From the NCBI GenBank assembly GCA_902464615.1, contig CABQKA010000001.1, positions 1-64,000 of the forward strand: a DNA stretch of 64,000 nt, given 5' to 3'. Positions within the stretch are counted from its first letter, which is position 1. Each line of letters begins with the position of its first letter. Below, piece by piece: positions 8,574 through 16,839 of the stretch. A model generated the notes under the pieces. That model was not told the DNA's origin and did not search any database. It worked only from the letters and a program-made list of their open reading frames with translations. The translations under genes and the position numbers were made by a program. This DNA comes from an uncultured Prevotella sp. (GTDB lineage Bacteria; Bacteroidota; Bacteroidia; Bacteroidales; Bacteroidaceae).

Positions 8574-9788
8574 TTATTTATTAAAATGGAGCGTGTGTCC
8601 CATACGTTCTTTCTTGGTGCGCAAGTAGCGCTCGTTGTAAGGATTGGGGGAAATTTCGATAGGAACGTTTTCAACAATCTCCAATCCGTAAGCCTCCAGT
8701 CCGACACGCTTGACAGGGTTGTTGGAAAGAAGACGCATTTTCTTTACGCCCAGCATGCCGAGAATCTGCGCACCGACCCCGTAATCGCGTTCGTCGGGGT
8801 CGTAACCGAGATGTACGTTCGCATCGACCGTATCGTATCCTTCCTCCTGAAGTTTGTAAGCGGCAATTTTGGCCATAAGGCCTATACCGCGCCCCTCCTG
8901 ATTCAAGTAGAGCACGACGCCTTTGCCTTCCTGCTCCACCATACGCATTGCTTTGTGAAGCTGCTCGCCACAGTCGCAGCGCTCGGAGCCGAAGATATCG
9001 CCCGTGACGCACGAGGAATGGACACGCACCAAGACTGGTTCGTCCGGCGTCCATGTGCCTTTGATTAAAGCCACGTGCTCCAGGCGGTTGCTTTTCTGGC
9101 GGAAAGGGATAAGCCTGAAATGCCCGTACTCTGTGGGCATGTCCACTTCCTCGCCTTTCTCGACAAGACACTCGGTGCGCAGGCGGTAGGCGATGAGGTC
9201 CTTGATGGTGATTATCTTCAAGTCGTGCTCCGCGGCAAACTCTTGCAACTGGGGCATGCGGGCCATTGTCCCGTCCTCGTTAAGGATTTCAATGAGACAG
9301 GCGGCGGGCTGCAGGCCGGCTAAACGTGCCAGGTCAACGGCTGCTTCGGTATGGCCGGCGCGAGCCAGCACGCCGCGATCCTGAGCATAAAGAGGATTGA
9401 TATGCCCGGGGCGGCCGAAGCTCTCGGGCCGGCTGTCGGGGTCGGCAAGCGCGCGGATTGTAGCGGCCCGGTCATGACAGCTCACCCCCGTTGTGCAGCC
9501 CTCGAGTTTGTCTATCGTAACGGTGAAAGGCGTACCGAGCATGCTCGTATTGTCTTGTACCTGGCGCGGCAGGTCCAGCTGACCGCAACGCTCGATAGTG
9601 ATAGGGGCGCAAAGCACTCCGCGCCCGTTGCTCAACATAAAGTTGACAGCCTCGGGCGTTACCAACTCGGCGGCCATGATAAGGTCGCCCTCGTTTTCGC
9701 GGTCCTCGTCGTCAACGACTATAACAAATTTGCCTTGCCTGAAGTCGGCCAGTGCCTCTTCGATTGTGGCTAAACGATTCTTATCCAT
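8574..9788 (-). CDS. ribBA: Bifunctional 3,4-dihydroxy-2-butanone-4-phosphate synthase / GTP cyclohydrolase II
   Basis: The two activities start riboflavin synthesis from ribulose 5-phosphate and GTP. Residues 1-200 are the DHBP synthase domain with DDEDRENEGDL and the GHINPL region. Residues 206-400 are the GTP cyclohydrolase II domain, with the zinc cysteines in SSCVTGDIFGSERCDCGE (Cys260, Cys271, Cys273) and the NQEGRGIG loop. The total of 404 residues is standard for the fusion. It starts 16 bp after the LptF/G-type gene on the same strand. No FMN riboswitch was recognised upstream, consistent with transcription from the permease promoter. Confidence 0.97.
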   Translation of the reverse strand: MDKNRLATIEEALADFRQGKFVIVVDDEDRENEGDLIMAAELVTPEAVNFMLSNGRGVLCAPITIERCGQLDLPRQVQDNTSMLGTPFTVTIDKLEGCTTGVSCHDRAATIRALADPDSRPESFGRPGHINPLYAQDRGVLARAGHTEAAVDLARLAGLQPAACLIEILNEDGTMARMPQLQEFAAEHDLKIITIKDLIAYRLRTECLVEKGEEVDMPTEYGHFRLIPFRQKSNRLEHVALIKGTWTPDEPVLVRVHSSCVTGDIFGSERCDCGEQLHKAMRMVEQEGKGVVLYLNQEGRGIGLMAKIAAYKLQEEGYDTVDANVHLGYDPDERDYGVGAQILGMLGVKKMRLLSNNPVKRVGLEAYGLEIVENVPIEISPNPYNERYLRTKKERMGHTLHFNK

Positions 9789-9804
9789 GAAACATCATCA
9801 TTTA

Positions 9805-11964
9805 TTAAGAAAAACTTTTAGTGAATCCCTCCGCCGGTGGAGCGGGAACAGCCTCCACACATTCCGTCACCATTGCAGTCCCGCGGCCAGCAGGGGAGCC
9901 GCGATGTCCCCGCCGCACGTAATCATATACGTACATGCCGAGCAAGAACGCAACTACGACCGCTACCAGAAGGAGTATAATCCGCTTAACCTTGCGGCCG
10001 CGGGAACGCACCGGAGCTTCTTCCGTCTCCTCGCCGTCCGTCTTGGGAGCTTTCTGCGGATGCAGCAGTTCATCCATACGTTGCTCCAGACCGTGACAGC
10101 AGTTCTCTATCTGCCTCAAGTCGCGCACCAGGCGCAGCCGGAAACGCCACGCCCTCAGCCAAATAGGCAAACCGACCGGAAACAATATGCCCGCCGCGAC
10201 GTTCAGCCATTTCTTGCCGAAGGGGGTGGTATGTGCGTGAGCGTAAATTATGGGGAGTTCGTTCAACGTCATAAGAATCTTGGGGTCGCGACTGTTGGCG
10301 AGTTCCTCCACGACAGCCTCGAGCTGCTGGCTGATGGCCTCCACACGGTTGTCCCTTCCGGAGCGGAAGAACAGGCGGAAATAATTCGGCGCGGTTGCAA
10401 GCCGTGCCTCGCGGCCATAGTCCGCGCATGCCTGTCGCAGGCGGGCCACGCTGTCAGATTCAAGGCCATAATCCGGATCGTGGATAATGACTTCCTTGCG
10501 GTAGATGTGCCGCCGCGTGCGCAGGCCCAGCAAGTTCCGGAAGAAGGACACATAAAGTTCCACGTTGAATACGACCGAATCCTTGTTGGCCTTGTACGTC
10601 AGGAAGAAGCAGAACGGCAACAGCACCAGGGAACTGAGCCACATGCCGAAGGTCATGTTCCACGAGCCGTCGCGTGCCATCTTCATGCCCGACGTGTTGA
10701 TGATATAATAAAAGATGAAAATCAAGACAGAAATCACCGCGGGCATACCCAATCCGCCCTTGCGGATAATGGCTCCGAGCGGCGCACCGACGAAAAAGAA
10801 CAAAAGGCAAGCCAGAGAGAACGTCAGTTTCTGATGCCATTCCACCCAATGCCGGCGAATAAAGTTGTCGCCGTCGGCCGTGACCACGCTCTTCCACTCC
10901 AGGTCCATCTGGTGGGAACGCACGCTCGCCTGCGCGTTCTGCAACGCGAGCTGCATGCGTTCCGGCAACACGCGCGCCGTGAGTGAATCGAAATTTCCTG
11001 CCGCCGAAGCCGCGCGGCGCACCGCCCGCAGCGAATCCTCGCGGCTCAAGGCCGGTTTCCGGTACCACGATGCCGCCAGTTCCTTATAATAGGCCTGCCC
11101 GACGCTGTCCATACGCGTCTCCATCGAGTCCACGCTGAGGCGGATCTGCTTCATATCCTTGGCCTGCGGCATGTCGCTCAGCAAGTCCTCGTCCATCATG
11201 GCAAAGTTGCTGTCAAAGTCAATGATGAACTGTTTGTACTGGAACGTCTCGCGATCATAGGGCACGCTGGCTGCGCTCAAGGAGGACAGGTTTTGCTGCT
11301 GGAGGTTTTCAAACTGCTCGCCGCTCCACAAGTCGAGCTTCAAGTGCAGTTTGTCCGCCGTCATCTCCATCCGTCCGGAGTCGGCCAAGAGTATTTGCGC
11401 CCGGTCGAAGCCTTGGTCCGTCTTATAAATAATGAGCTGGTAAAGCATCCCGTTTTCCGCGTTTTTCCGCTGCACGTAAAGGTTCACGTTCGGTATGCCG
11501 CTGTAAAAGATGCCTTCGGGAATCTCCACTGCGGGCGACGATTGCTTCATGCTGAATATCAGCGTCCGGAGACTGATCTGTGCCCGCGGCGAGGCGGTAT
11601 TCTGAAAAAGGAAAGAAAGAGCCGCCAGTACCAGCACCACGCCGAAGACGGGCCGCATGATACGGATAAGGGGAACTCCGGCAGCTTTCATCGATAAGAG
11701 CTCCAACTGCTCGCCCATGTTGCCGAAAGTGATGAGCGACGCCAGCAATACGGCCGGAGGCAGCGCCGTAGGAATCAGAGTAATACCCATATACCAAAAA
11801 AATTGGGCCAGGATATCCAACGACAATCCCTTGCCCACCAGTTCCTCCACGTAGCGCCACGTGAACTGCATCATGAAGACGAACAGGCAAATGAAGAAGG
11901 CGCCTGCAAACAGCAGCAGGAACTTCTTTAATATATATAGGTCGATTTTCTTAATTCCCAACAT
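9805..11964 (-). CDS. LptF/LptG (YjgP/YjgQ) family permease with long C-terminal extension
   Basis: LptF and LptG are the membrane parts of the ABC machine that extracts lipopolysaccharide from the inner membrane. Residues 1-130 carry the first transmembrane helices and GEQLELLSMKAAGVP, the conserved coupling-helix region of the family. A periplasmic segment follows (about 130-375), then three more helices (about 380-480, including GAPLGAIIRKGGLG). Unlike the ~360-residue proteobacterial proteins it is 719 residues. About 230 extra residues hold a soluble charged region, a hydrophobic pair near 588-605, a basic linker and a last helix (IILLLVAVVVAFLLGMY). Such long single LptF/G proteins are usual in Bacteroidetes. 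It heads a four-gene run. Confidence 0.88.
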   Translation of the reverse strand: MLGIKKIDLYILKKFLLLFAGAFFICLFVFMMQFTWRYVEELVGKGLSLDILAQFFWYMGITLIPTALPPAVLLASLITFGNMGEQLELLSMKAAGVPLIRIMRPVFGVVLVLAALSFLFQNTASPRAQISLRTLIFSMKQSSPAVEIPEGIFYSGIPNVNLYVQRKNAENGMLYQLIIYKTDQGFDRAQILLADSGRMEMTADKLHLKLDLWSGEQFENLQQQNLSSLSAASVPYDRETFQYKQFIIDFDSNFAMMDEDLLSDMPQAKDMKQIRLSVDSMETRMDSVGQAYYKELAASWYRKPALSREDSLRAVRRAASAAGNFDSLTARVLPERMQLALQNAQASVRSHQMDLEWKSVVTADGDNFIRRHWVEWHQKLTFSLACLLFFFVGAPLGAIIRKGGLGMPAVISVLIFIFYYIINTSGMKMARDGSWNMTFGMWLSSLVLLPFCFFLTYKANKDSVVFNVELYVSFFRNLLGLRTRRHIYRKEVIIHDPDYGLESDSVARLRQACADYGREARLATAPNYFRLFFRSGRDNRVEAISQQLEAVVEELANSRDPKILMTLNELPIIYAHAHTTPFGKKWLNVAAGILFPVGLPIWLRAWRFRLRLVRDLRQIENCCHGLEQRMDELLHPQKAPKTDGEETEEAPVRSRGRKVKRIILLLVAVVVAFLLGMYVYDYVRRGHRGSPAGRGTAMVTECVEAVPAPPAEGFTKSFS

Positions 11965-11990
11965 GCTCGGAGTAAGTCCAAGTTCGGATG

Positions 11991-11998
11991 CAAATGTA
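11991..11998 (-). promoter_or_regulatory. -7 box of the LptF/G-ribBA operon
   Basis: TACATTTG followed by C on the minus strand, 27 nt before the permease ATG, fits TAnnTTTG. It is the only convincing box for the four genes down to 6574. Confidence 0.6.
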
Positions 11999-12090
11999 CT
12001 ATATTTTTTTCATCTGCGCGACGTCAGGCGGCCAAAGAGCGAGCTTTTCCACGAGAATACCGCCTCACCGCATTTTTTTCGCCCAAAACA

Positions 12091-12122
12091 TTTGGCCGTT
12101 TCAAAAAAACTCTCTACTTTTG
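12091..12122 (+). promoter_or_regulatory. tRNA-Met promoter
   Basis: TTTG at 12091-12094 and TACTTTTG at 12115-12122 are separated by 20 nt, the best match in the window to the Bacteroidetes -33/-7 promoter. The tRNA begins 29 nt after the -7 box. Confidence 0.75.
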
Positions 12123-12151
12123 CACTCGTTAATCGGAAACCCCGTTACGAC

Positions 12152-12225
12152 GGCGCGATAGCTCAGCTGGTTAGAGCGCATGATTCATAATCATGAGGTC
12201 GACAGTTCAAGCCTGTCTCGCGCTA
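12152..12225 (+). tRNA. tRNA-Met (CAT anticodon), elongator type
   Basis: The 74-nt sequence folds as a standard cloverleaf. The acceptor stem pairs GGCGCGA with TCGCGCT (first pair G-U) and the D arm is GCTC/GAGC. The anticodon arm is CATGA/TCATG with loop TTCATAA (anticodon CAT at 12186-12188). The T arm is GACAG/CTGTC with loop TTCAAGC, and the discriminator is A. CCA is not encoded. The paired 1:72 end argues against the initiator, which has a mismatch there. A CAT-anticodon tRNA-Ile2 with lysidine cannot be fully excluded, but similarity to elongator Met is strong. Confidence 0.92.
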
Positions 12226-12240
12226 CGGTAACAAACAGGA

Positions 12241-12285
12241 AACGGCATCAAACGCAAGCGAAGGCAGCGGTTTGATGCCGTTTTT
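12241..12285 (+). terminator. Intrinsic terminator after tRNA-Met
   Basis: AACGGCATCAAAC pairs perfectly (13 bp) with GTTTGATGCCGTT across a 16-nt loop, and the U-tract TTTTT ends at 12285. It begins 16 bp after the tRNA. Confidence 0.88.
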
Positions 12286-12370
12286 CGTTGCCTGCACCCG
12301 CCCGGCCTCGCCCCACCCGGACAGCCACTTCCGAAAGGTCCGACAAACGGCCCGATACACCGTCGAGCCA

Positions 12371-12454
12371 CGAGGCCCGGCACGATTACTACGGGAATAA
12401 GCCCCGTGGCTACGGGAATAAGCCCCGTCTTCACGGAAATAGGGCAAGGCGGCG
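12371..12454. repeat. 21-nt-period repeat cluster, locus B
   Basis: Units start at 12371, 12392, 12413 and 12434. The two middle units share CGGGAATAAGCCCCGT exactly and differ only in their last five bases. The flanking units are degenerate (CGAGGCCCGG and CGGAAATAGGGC). It is the most regular copy of the family seen at loci A, C and D and lies in the tRNA-pta spacer. Confidence 0.75.
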
Positions 12455-12567
12455 GCAAGCCAGGCTGTGCCCCCGTTGCCAAGCGGCCCGGCCATCGCCG
12501 GAAAGTCTCCGACACGCTTTTTTGAAACATAGATTTTGCAAAACAACGCGAAGTTCATTTTTTTGCG

Positions 12568-12575
12568 TACTTTTG
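12568..12575 (+). promoter_or_regulatory. pta promoter -7 box
   Basis: TACTTTTG followed by CAAG matches TAnnTTTG, with a predicted leader of about 28 nt before the ATG at 12609. Confidence 0.65.
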
Positions 12576-12608
12576 CAAGCACAACATAGACCAACATTCA
12601 ACATCACA

Positions 12609-13628
12609 ATGGAACTGATTGAACAACTCATTGCACGCGCCAAGGCCAACAGGCAGCGCATTGTCCTCCCCGAAGGCACAGAAGAGCGCACCCTGAAAGC
12701 GGCCAACCGCATCGTAACCGACGGCGTGGCCGACCTGATTCTCATCGGCAACCCCGACGAAATCATGGCATGCGCCCAGAAGTGGGGACTCGGCAACATC
12801 GGCAAAACGACCATCATCGACCCGGAGAACCACCCGAAAAAGGAAGAATACGCCCAGCTGCTCTGCGAACTGCGCAAAAAGAAAGGCATGACCATCGAGG
12901 AAGCACGCCAGAAAGTGCTCGACCCGCTCTACCTTGGCTGCCTCATCATCAAGGCCGGCGAAGCCGACGGCCAGCTGGCCGGTGCCCGCAACACGACGGG
13001 CAACGTCCTGCGCCCCGCGCTGCAAATCATCAAGACCGCCCCGGGCATCACGTGCGTCAGCGGCGCCATGCTTCTGCTCACCCACGCGCCCGAATGCGGC
13101 GACAACGGTGTGCTCGTCATGGGCGACGTAGCCGTAACCCCGGCCCCAGACGCCAACCAGCTGGCCCAAATCGCCGTATGCACGGCGCGGACGGCACAGG
13201 CCGTAGCCGGCATCACTCCCCGTGCCGCCATGCTGAGCTTCTCGACCAAGGGCTCGGCCAAGCACGAAGCCGTGGACAAAGTCGTCGAAGCCCTCGCGCT
13301 CGCCAAGGAAATGGCGCCGGACCTGACCATCGACGGCGAACTGCAAGCCGACGCCGCCCTCGTCCCGGCCGTCGGCGCAAGCAAAGCTCCGGGCAGCCCC
13401 GTAGCCGGAAACGCCAACGTGCTCATCGTCCCGAACCTCGAAGTGGGCAACATCGGCTACAAACTCGTCCAGCGCCTGGGCCACGCCACAGCCATCGGCC
13501 CCATCCTCCAAGGCATAGCCCGCCCGGTCAACGACCTCTCGCGCGGCTGCAGCATTGACGACGTCTACAACATGATCGCCATTACGGCCAACCAGGCCAT
13601 AGCGGCCAAGGCCGACTGTCAGAAATAA
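12609..13628 (+). CDS. pta: Phosphate acetyltransferase
   Basis: Pta converts acetyl-CoA and phosphate to acetyl phosphate in the acetate-forming branch. The ATG at 12609 (MELIEQLIARAKANRQRIVLPEG) is placed just after the promoter. The product is 339 residues, the short class that has only the catalytic PTA_PTB domain. RIVLPEGTEERTLKAA, AGARNTTGNVLRPALQIIK, TKGSAKHEAVDKV and NVLIVPNLEVGNIGYKL are typical of the family. ackA follows 239 bp downstream on the same strand with its own promoter-like box. The nearby PFL is a likely source of acetyl-CoA. Confidence 0.96.
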   Translation: MELIEQLIARAKANRQRIVLPEGTEERTLKAANRIVTDGVADLILIGNPDEIMACAQKWGLGNIGKTTIIDPENHPKKEEYAQLLCELRKKKGMTIEEARQKVLDPLYLGCLIIKAGEADGQLAGARNTTGNVLRPALQIIKTAPGITCVSGAMLLLTHAPECGDNGVLVMGDVAVTPAPDANQLAQIAVCTARTAQAVAGITPRAAMLSFSTKGSAKHEAVDKVVEALALAKEMAPDLTIDGELQADAALVPAVGASKAPGSPVAGNANVLIVPNLEVGNIGYKLVQRLGHATAIGPILQGIARPVNDLSRGCSIDDVYNMIAITANQAIAAKADCQK

Positions 13629-13662
13629 TCCCCAAGGGAAACCACGAATGGCTTCCCGGCCC

Positions 13663-13705
13663 ATGCGGCGGACGCGCAGTCTCAACGGCGGCACGCCCGC
13701 CGCAT
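13663..13705 (+). terminator. Possible hairpin after pta
   Basis: ATGCGGCGG and CCGCCGCAT form a 9-bp stem over a 25-nt loop, 35 bp past the pta stop. There is no U-tract, so it is at best a weak or factor-dependent stop. Confidence 0.3.
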
Positions 13706-13785
13706 ACGCTGAAAAGGCATGACGGCCGGCGGGAAACCGACGGAGAAAAAGGCCGCAGCATTTCCTCCACATAAAAAATTAAATG

Positions 13786-13793
13786 TAATTTTG
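13786..13793 (+). promoter_or_regulatory. ackA -7 box
   Basis: TAATTTTG followed by CAG, 74 nt before the ackA ATG, matches TAnnTTTG. It suggests ackA can be transcribed independently of pta. Confidence 0.6.
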
Positions 13794-13867
13794 CAGAGGC
13801 TGGAGAAAACGTTGCCCCAGACCCGGACTTCGTACATTTGAAAATCCTAAAACTTATTCCATAACGC

Positions 13868-15061
13868 ATGAAAATATTAGTCATCAACTGCGGCAGTTCG
13901 TCCATCAAGTACAAACTCTACGAAATGGACGACAAGCGTGTCCTGGCCGCCGGCGGCATCGAGAAAATCGGCCTGGAAGGTTCCTTCCTGAAAACGAAAG
14001 TCAACGGCGAGACCAAAATCATAGAATCGGCCTGCCCCACCCATACGGAAGGCATCAAGCTCATGTTCGACACGTTGCTCAACCCTGAATACGGTGCCAT
14101 CAAGAGCCTGGACGAAATCTCGGCGGCCGGACACCGCATCGTGGCCGGCGGACGCTTCACGGAGAGCCAGATTGTCACGGAGAAAATGCTGGACGAGTGG
14201 CGCCAGTACATGGAGTTGGCCCCGCTCCACAGCCCGGCCCACCTGAAAGGCTACGAAGCCGTGAAAAAAATGCTCCCGGAGCTGCCGCAAGTGTTCGTGT
14301 TCGACACAGCCTTCCACCAGACTATGCCGGCACACGCCTATATGTATGCCGTGCCCTATAAGTACTACGAAGAAAACAACATCCGCCGCTGGGGAGCGCA
14401 CGGCACAAGTCACAGGTTTGTCACGGCCCGCGTCTGCGAACTGCTCGGCGTGAAGCCGGAAGAGGTACGCATCATCACTTGCCACATTGGCAACGGCGCA
14501 TCGGTTTCGGCCGTCAAATATGGTAAGTGCATTGACACGTCCATGGGGCTCACCCCCCTTGAAGGCCTCATGATGGGAACACGCTCGGGCGACGTGGACC
14601 CTTCGGCCGTCCTGAGTATCATGAAGAAAGAAGGCCTCAGCCCGGACGAAATGAGCGACCTGCTCAACAAGGAAAGCGGTGTGAAAGGCATTTCGGGCGT
14701 ATCGAGCGACATGCGTGAAGTAGAAGCCGCCTGCAATGCCGGCAACAAACGCGCCGAACTCGCCCTGGACATGTACGACTACCGCATCAAGAAGTACATC
14801 GGTGCCTACACGGCTGCCATGGGCGGCGTAGACATCATCGTGTTCACCGCAGGCGTAGGCGAACACCAGTGGGACGTACGCCGCGGAGCGACCAGCGACC
14901 TGGAGTTCTTCGGCATCAAACTGGACGAAGAGAAGAACCGGCGCAATAACGGTGAGGAAGAAATCATTTCCACACCGGACAGCAAAGTAAAAGTTGTCGT
15001 TGTGCCTACGGATGAAGAACTGCTCATCGCCACGGACACCCTTGCCCTGATACAAAAATAA
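13868..15061 (+). CDS. ackA: Acetate kinase
   Basis: AckA makes ATP and acetate from acetyl phosphate. The 397-residue product has the ASKHA-fold signatures. MKILVINCGSSSIKY is the N-terminal phosphate-1 motif, and HRIVAGG, VFDTAFHQTMP, HGTSHRFV and TCHIGNGAS follow, then FTAGVGEH near the C terminus. Length and motifs match bacterial acetate kinases throughout. It pairs with pta to complete substrate-level phosphorylation from acetyl-CoA. A strong intrinsic terminator follows 41 bp after the stop. Confidence 0.98.
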   Translation: MKILVINCGSSSIKYKLYEMDDKRVLAAGGIEKIGLEGSFLKTKVNGETKIIESACPTHTEGIKLMFDTLLNPEYGAIKSLDEISAAGHRIVAGGRFTESQIVTEKMLDEWRQYMELAPLHSPAHLKGYEAVKKMLPELPQVFVFDTAFHQTMPAHAYMYAVPYKYYEENNIRRWGAHGTSHRFVTARVCELLGVKPEEVRIITCHIGNGASVSAVKYGKCIDTSMGLTPLEGLMMGTRSGDVDPSAVLSIMKKEGLSPDEMSDLLNKESGVKGISGVSSDMREVEAACNAGNKRAELALDMYDYRIKKYIGAYTAAMGGVDIIVFTAGVGEHQWDVRRGATSDLEFFGIKLDEEKNRRNNGEEEIISTPDSKVKVVVVPTDEELLIATDTLALIQK

Positions 15062-15101
15062 CCTGCCTGCAAGAAAGCCATCCGCTTCCGGAATTTCATA
15101 C

Positions 15102-15137
15102 AGAGTGTATCTGCTTCATGCAGGTACACTCTTTTTT
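15102..15137 (+). terminator. Intrinsic terminator after ackA
   Basis: AGAGTGTA pairs with TACACTCT, with additional CTGC/GCAG pairing inside, and is followed by TTTTT. Confidence 0.85.
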
Positions 15138-15205
15138 CATGACGGCAGCCAGGCCGGCGCCAAGAAAAAAAAGACCGCCACACCTCGTTTTTCAAGCGAA
15201 CTTCT

Positions 15206-15213
15206 TATCTTTG
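15206..15213 (+). promoter_or_regulatory. -7 box of the DUF805 gene
   Basis: TATCTTTG followed by C, 38 nt before the ATG at 15252, matches TAnnTTTG. Confidence 0.6.
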
Positions 15214-15251
15214 CATGGGGCTATCTACGCCCTATCAAAATTTATTGAAAT

Positions 15252-16397
15252 ATGGACGGACACACCTTCAACGACAGTATCCTGCCGCCTGTCCCCCCTT
15301 CGGACGGACCAGAAAAGACCACCCCGGAAGCAGAAGCAAAAGACGCCGGCAGCACTTGCCACCAGCCCTCGGAAGAAGGCCAATGGTTTCCCCCTGAAAT
15401 TCCAGAGCAAGACCCTGTCATCAATAATTCCGGATGGCTCACCCGTGCGTTCTCCTTCAAAGGACGCATCACACGGGCCGAATTTGTCCTGTCGCACGCA
15501 GGTGTGCTGCTCCTCGGCTTTATTGTCGACTTTTTCCCGAGAATCGCCAGCTTGTTCAGTGAGGAAGCGGCCCTTTCGGTAGAAAAGTTCGTAGGCTTCA
15601 GCAGTCTGTTCGTATTCTGCTGGTTCTACACTGCTCAAGCCGTGAAACGAGCCCACGACACAGGGCGGACAGGTTGGTACTGCCTCATTCCTTTTTATAA
15701 CACATACCTGCTGTTTGCCCGTCCGCAACAGACGTCCAACCGCTACGGGACACCAGGAACTGTGCGGACAACCACTGCCGAAGACTGCAAACGGTGCCGG
15801 GACACACGGAACAAAGGATTTTTCTGTGCCCTCTCCTGGCTCGTATTTTCTCCTTTGTATTTATGGCTATCCTGGAAATGGCAGCTGCAAAAACCTGTCA
15901 AGCGGACGTTTATCTTCCTGCTGTCGCCGCTGGTCATGACCACTGCCGGCCTCATCAGCACAACGAATCAACAAGCGACAGAAAAACAGGAAGAAATCGC
16001 CGACATACGCTCGAGCCTCAGTCATAAGTCCCTAAAAATAAAACTTCATATCGAGGACATTGAAAAAACGGGAAAAGGCCGCTTCACACTTACCCTCTCG
16101 CACCCGCTGACAGAGAGCGACATCCGGACTCTGGAAGAAAGCACACGCAGCTTAGGCAGCTGGAGCAAGAAAGCACAGCCGTCGGCAGAGGAAGACTACG
16201 GTTACTACATGGAAGACTACGGTTCCCAGATGCCTGACACAACATCTACGAGCCAGACACAGCCCCCCACATATCTTTTCAATAAAGCCATACAACTACC
16301 TCACAAGAAACAAGCGGTACACATTCAATTGGAAGTAACGCCGGGCAAAAGGACAGCCAACCTGACCATGCACCGCGCGGCAGCTGAAGAAGGTTAG
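15252..16397 (+). CDS. DUF805 family membrane protein with C-terminal soluble region
   Basis: The function of DUF805 proteins is unknown. In this 381-residue protein, residues 1-55 are hydrophilic and Pro/Glu-rich. Residues ~58-150 form the DUF805 domain, recognised by FSFKGRITRAEFVLS at its start and VKRAHDTGRTGWYCLIPFYN at its end, with helices between. Two further hydrophobic segments follow (about 190-235). The last ~145 residues are soluble and Ser/Glu-rich with a duplicated DYG-containing stretch. The C-terminal part is not recognised. It stands alone, with its own promoter and ackA terminated upstream. The nuo operon starts 442 bp later from a separate promoter. Confidence 0.75.
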   Translation: MDGHTFNDSILPPVPPSDGPEKTTPEAEAKDAGSTCHQPSEEGQWFPPEIPEQDPVINNSGWLTRAFSFKGRITRAEFVLSHAGVLLLGFIVDFFPRIASLFSEEAALSVEKFVGFSSLFVFCWFYTAQAVKRAHDTGRTGWYCLIPFYNTYLLFARPQQTSNRYGTPGTVRTTTAEDCKRCRDTRNKGFFCALSWLVFSPLYLWLSWKWQLQKPVKRTFIFLLSPLVMTTAGLISTTNQQATEKQEEIADIRSSLSHKSLKIKLHIEDIEKTGKGRFTLTLSHPLTESDIRTLEESTRSLGSWSKKAQPSAEEDYGYYMEDYGSQMPDTTSTSQTQPPTYLFNKAIQLPHKKQAVHIQLEVTPGKRTANLTMHRAAAEEG

Positions 16398-16587
16398 CCC
16401 GCACTCACTCCCAAACGAAAAGCAGAGATAACACGCTGTATCCCAGCCGTTCACCTTATGGAAAAGCAAACGATCCGAAACAGAACTGCCATAAGGCGAA
16501 TGGCCATATTGTCAAGCAAGGGAAGCAAAATCCGTTTTTAACACAAGAAATGCCGAGATGCCCCGGCCGACTTATTTACAAATTTTG

Positions 16588-16595
16588 TAACTTTG
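16588..16595 (+). promoter_or_regulatory. nuo operon promoter -7 box
   Basis: TAACTTTG followed by C matches TAnnTTTG and is the only good box upstream of nuoA. The transcript would begin near 16602, giving an unusually long leader for this window. Confidence 0.6.
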
Positions 16596-16638
16596 CCAGC
16601 CGAAAGACGTTTGACGTGAAAAAAGGGCAAAATCAATT

Positions 16639-16664
16639 CCGCCGTATGCTGCGGCATACGGCGG
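16639..16664 (+). promoter_or_regulatory. Perfect hairpin in the nuo leader
   Basis: CCGCCGTATGC and GCATACGGCGG form an 11-bp perfect stem with a four-base loop (TGCG). No U-tract follows, so it is not an intrinsic terminator. A second smaller stem (CTGCC/GGCAG) lies about 50 nt downstream. A role in transcript stability or control is inferred only. Confidence 0.5.
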
Positions 16665-16839
16665 ATAACAAGCTACAAAGGCGGGACGCGCGAGTTTCGC
16701 CCGATTTGTTGCTATCTGCCGGCTTCGGGCAGCCCTTATCCCCGAATCAGCAGGCACAGACAGTCTTTCACGCCCGAAAAACACGGCTACGTTTTTCAAA
16801 CTGCAATCACAACATTATCCATCATAACACAAAAGAGCT

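Larger units (their letters stand above)
12226..12608. other. Intergenic spacer between tRNA-Met and pta
   Basis: This 383-bp spacer has no convincing gene. It contains the tRNA terminator hairpin (12241-12285), repeat cluster B (12371-12454) and the pta -7 box (12568-12575). An open frame running into pta from 12288 is an upstream extension without a promoter. Confidence 0.7.
16398..16839. other. Spacer holding the nuo promoter and long leader
   Basis: The first half contains an imperfect 12-bp inverted repeat (16450-16461 with 16489-16500, one mismatch) that may end the DUF805 transcript but has no U-tract. A -7 box lies at 16588-16595. The predicted ~240-nt leader then carries a perfect hairpin (16639-16664) and a second small one. 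An open frame at 16550-16843 starts upstream of the promoter and resembles no protein, so it was not called. Confidence 0.6.

Noticed and set aside
12288..12608. Upstream in-frame extension of pta
   Set aside because: It begins far upstream of the pta promoter, crosses repeat cluster B and is absent from the known family length.
12555..13772. 405-codon open frame antisense to pta (and similar frames opposite ackA, the aminotransferase and nuo genes)
   Set aside because: The sense frame is a certain enzyme with all catalytic motifs. The antisense translations are low-complexity His/Val/Gly-rich and unsupported.
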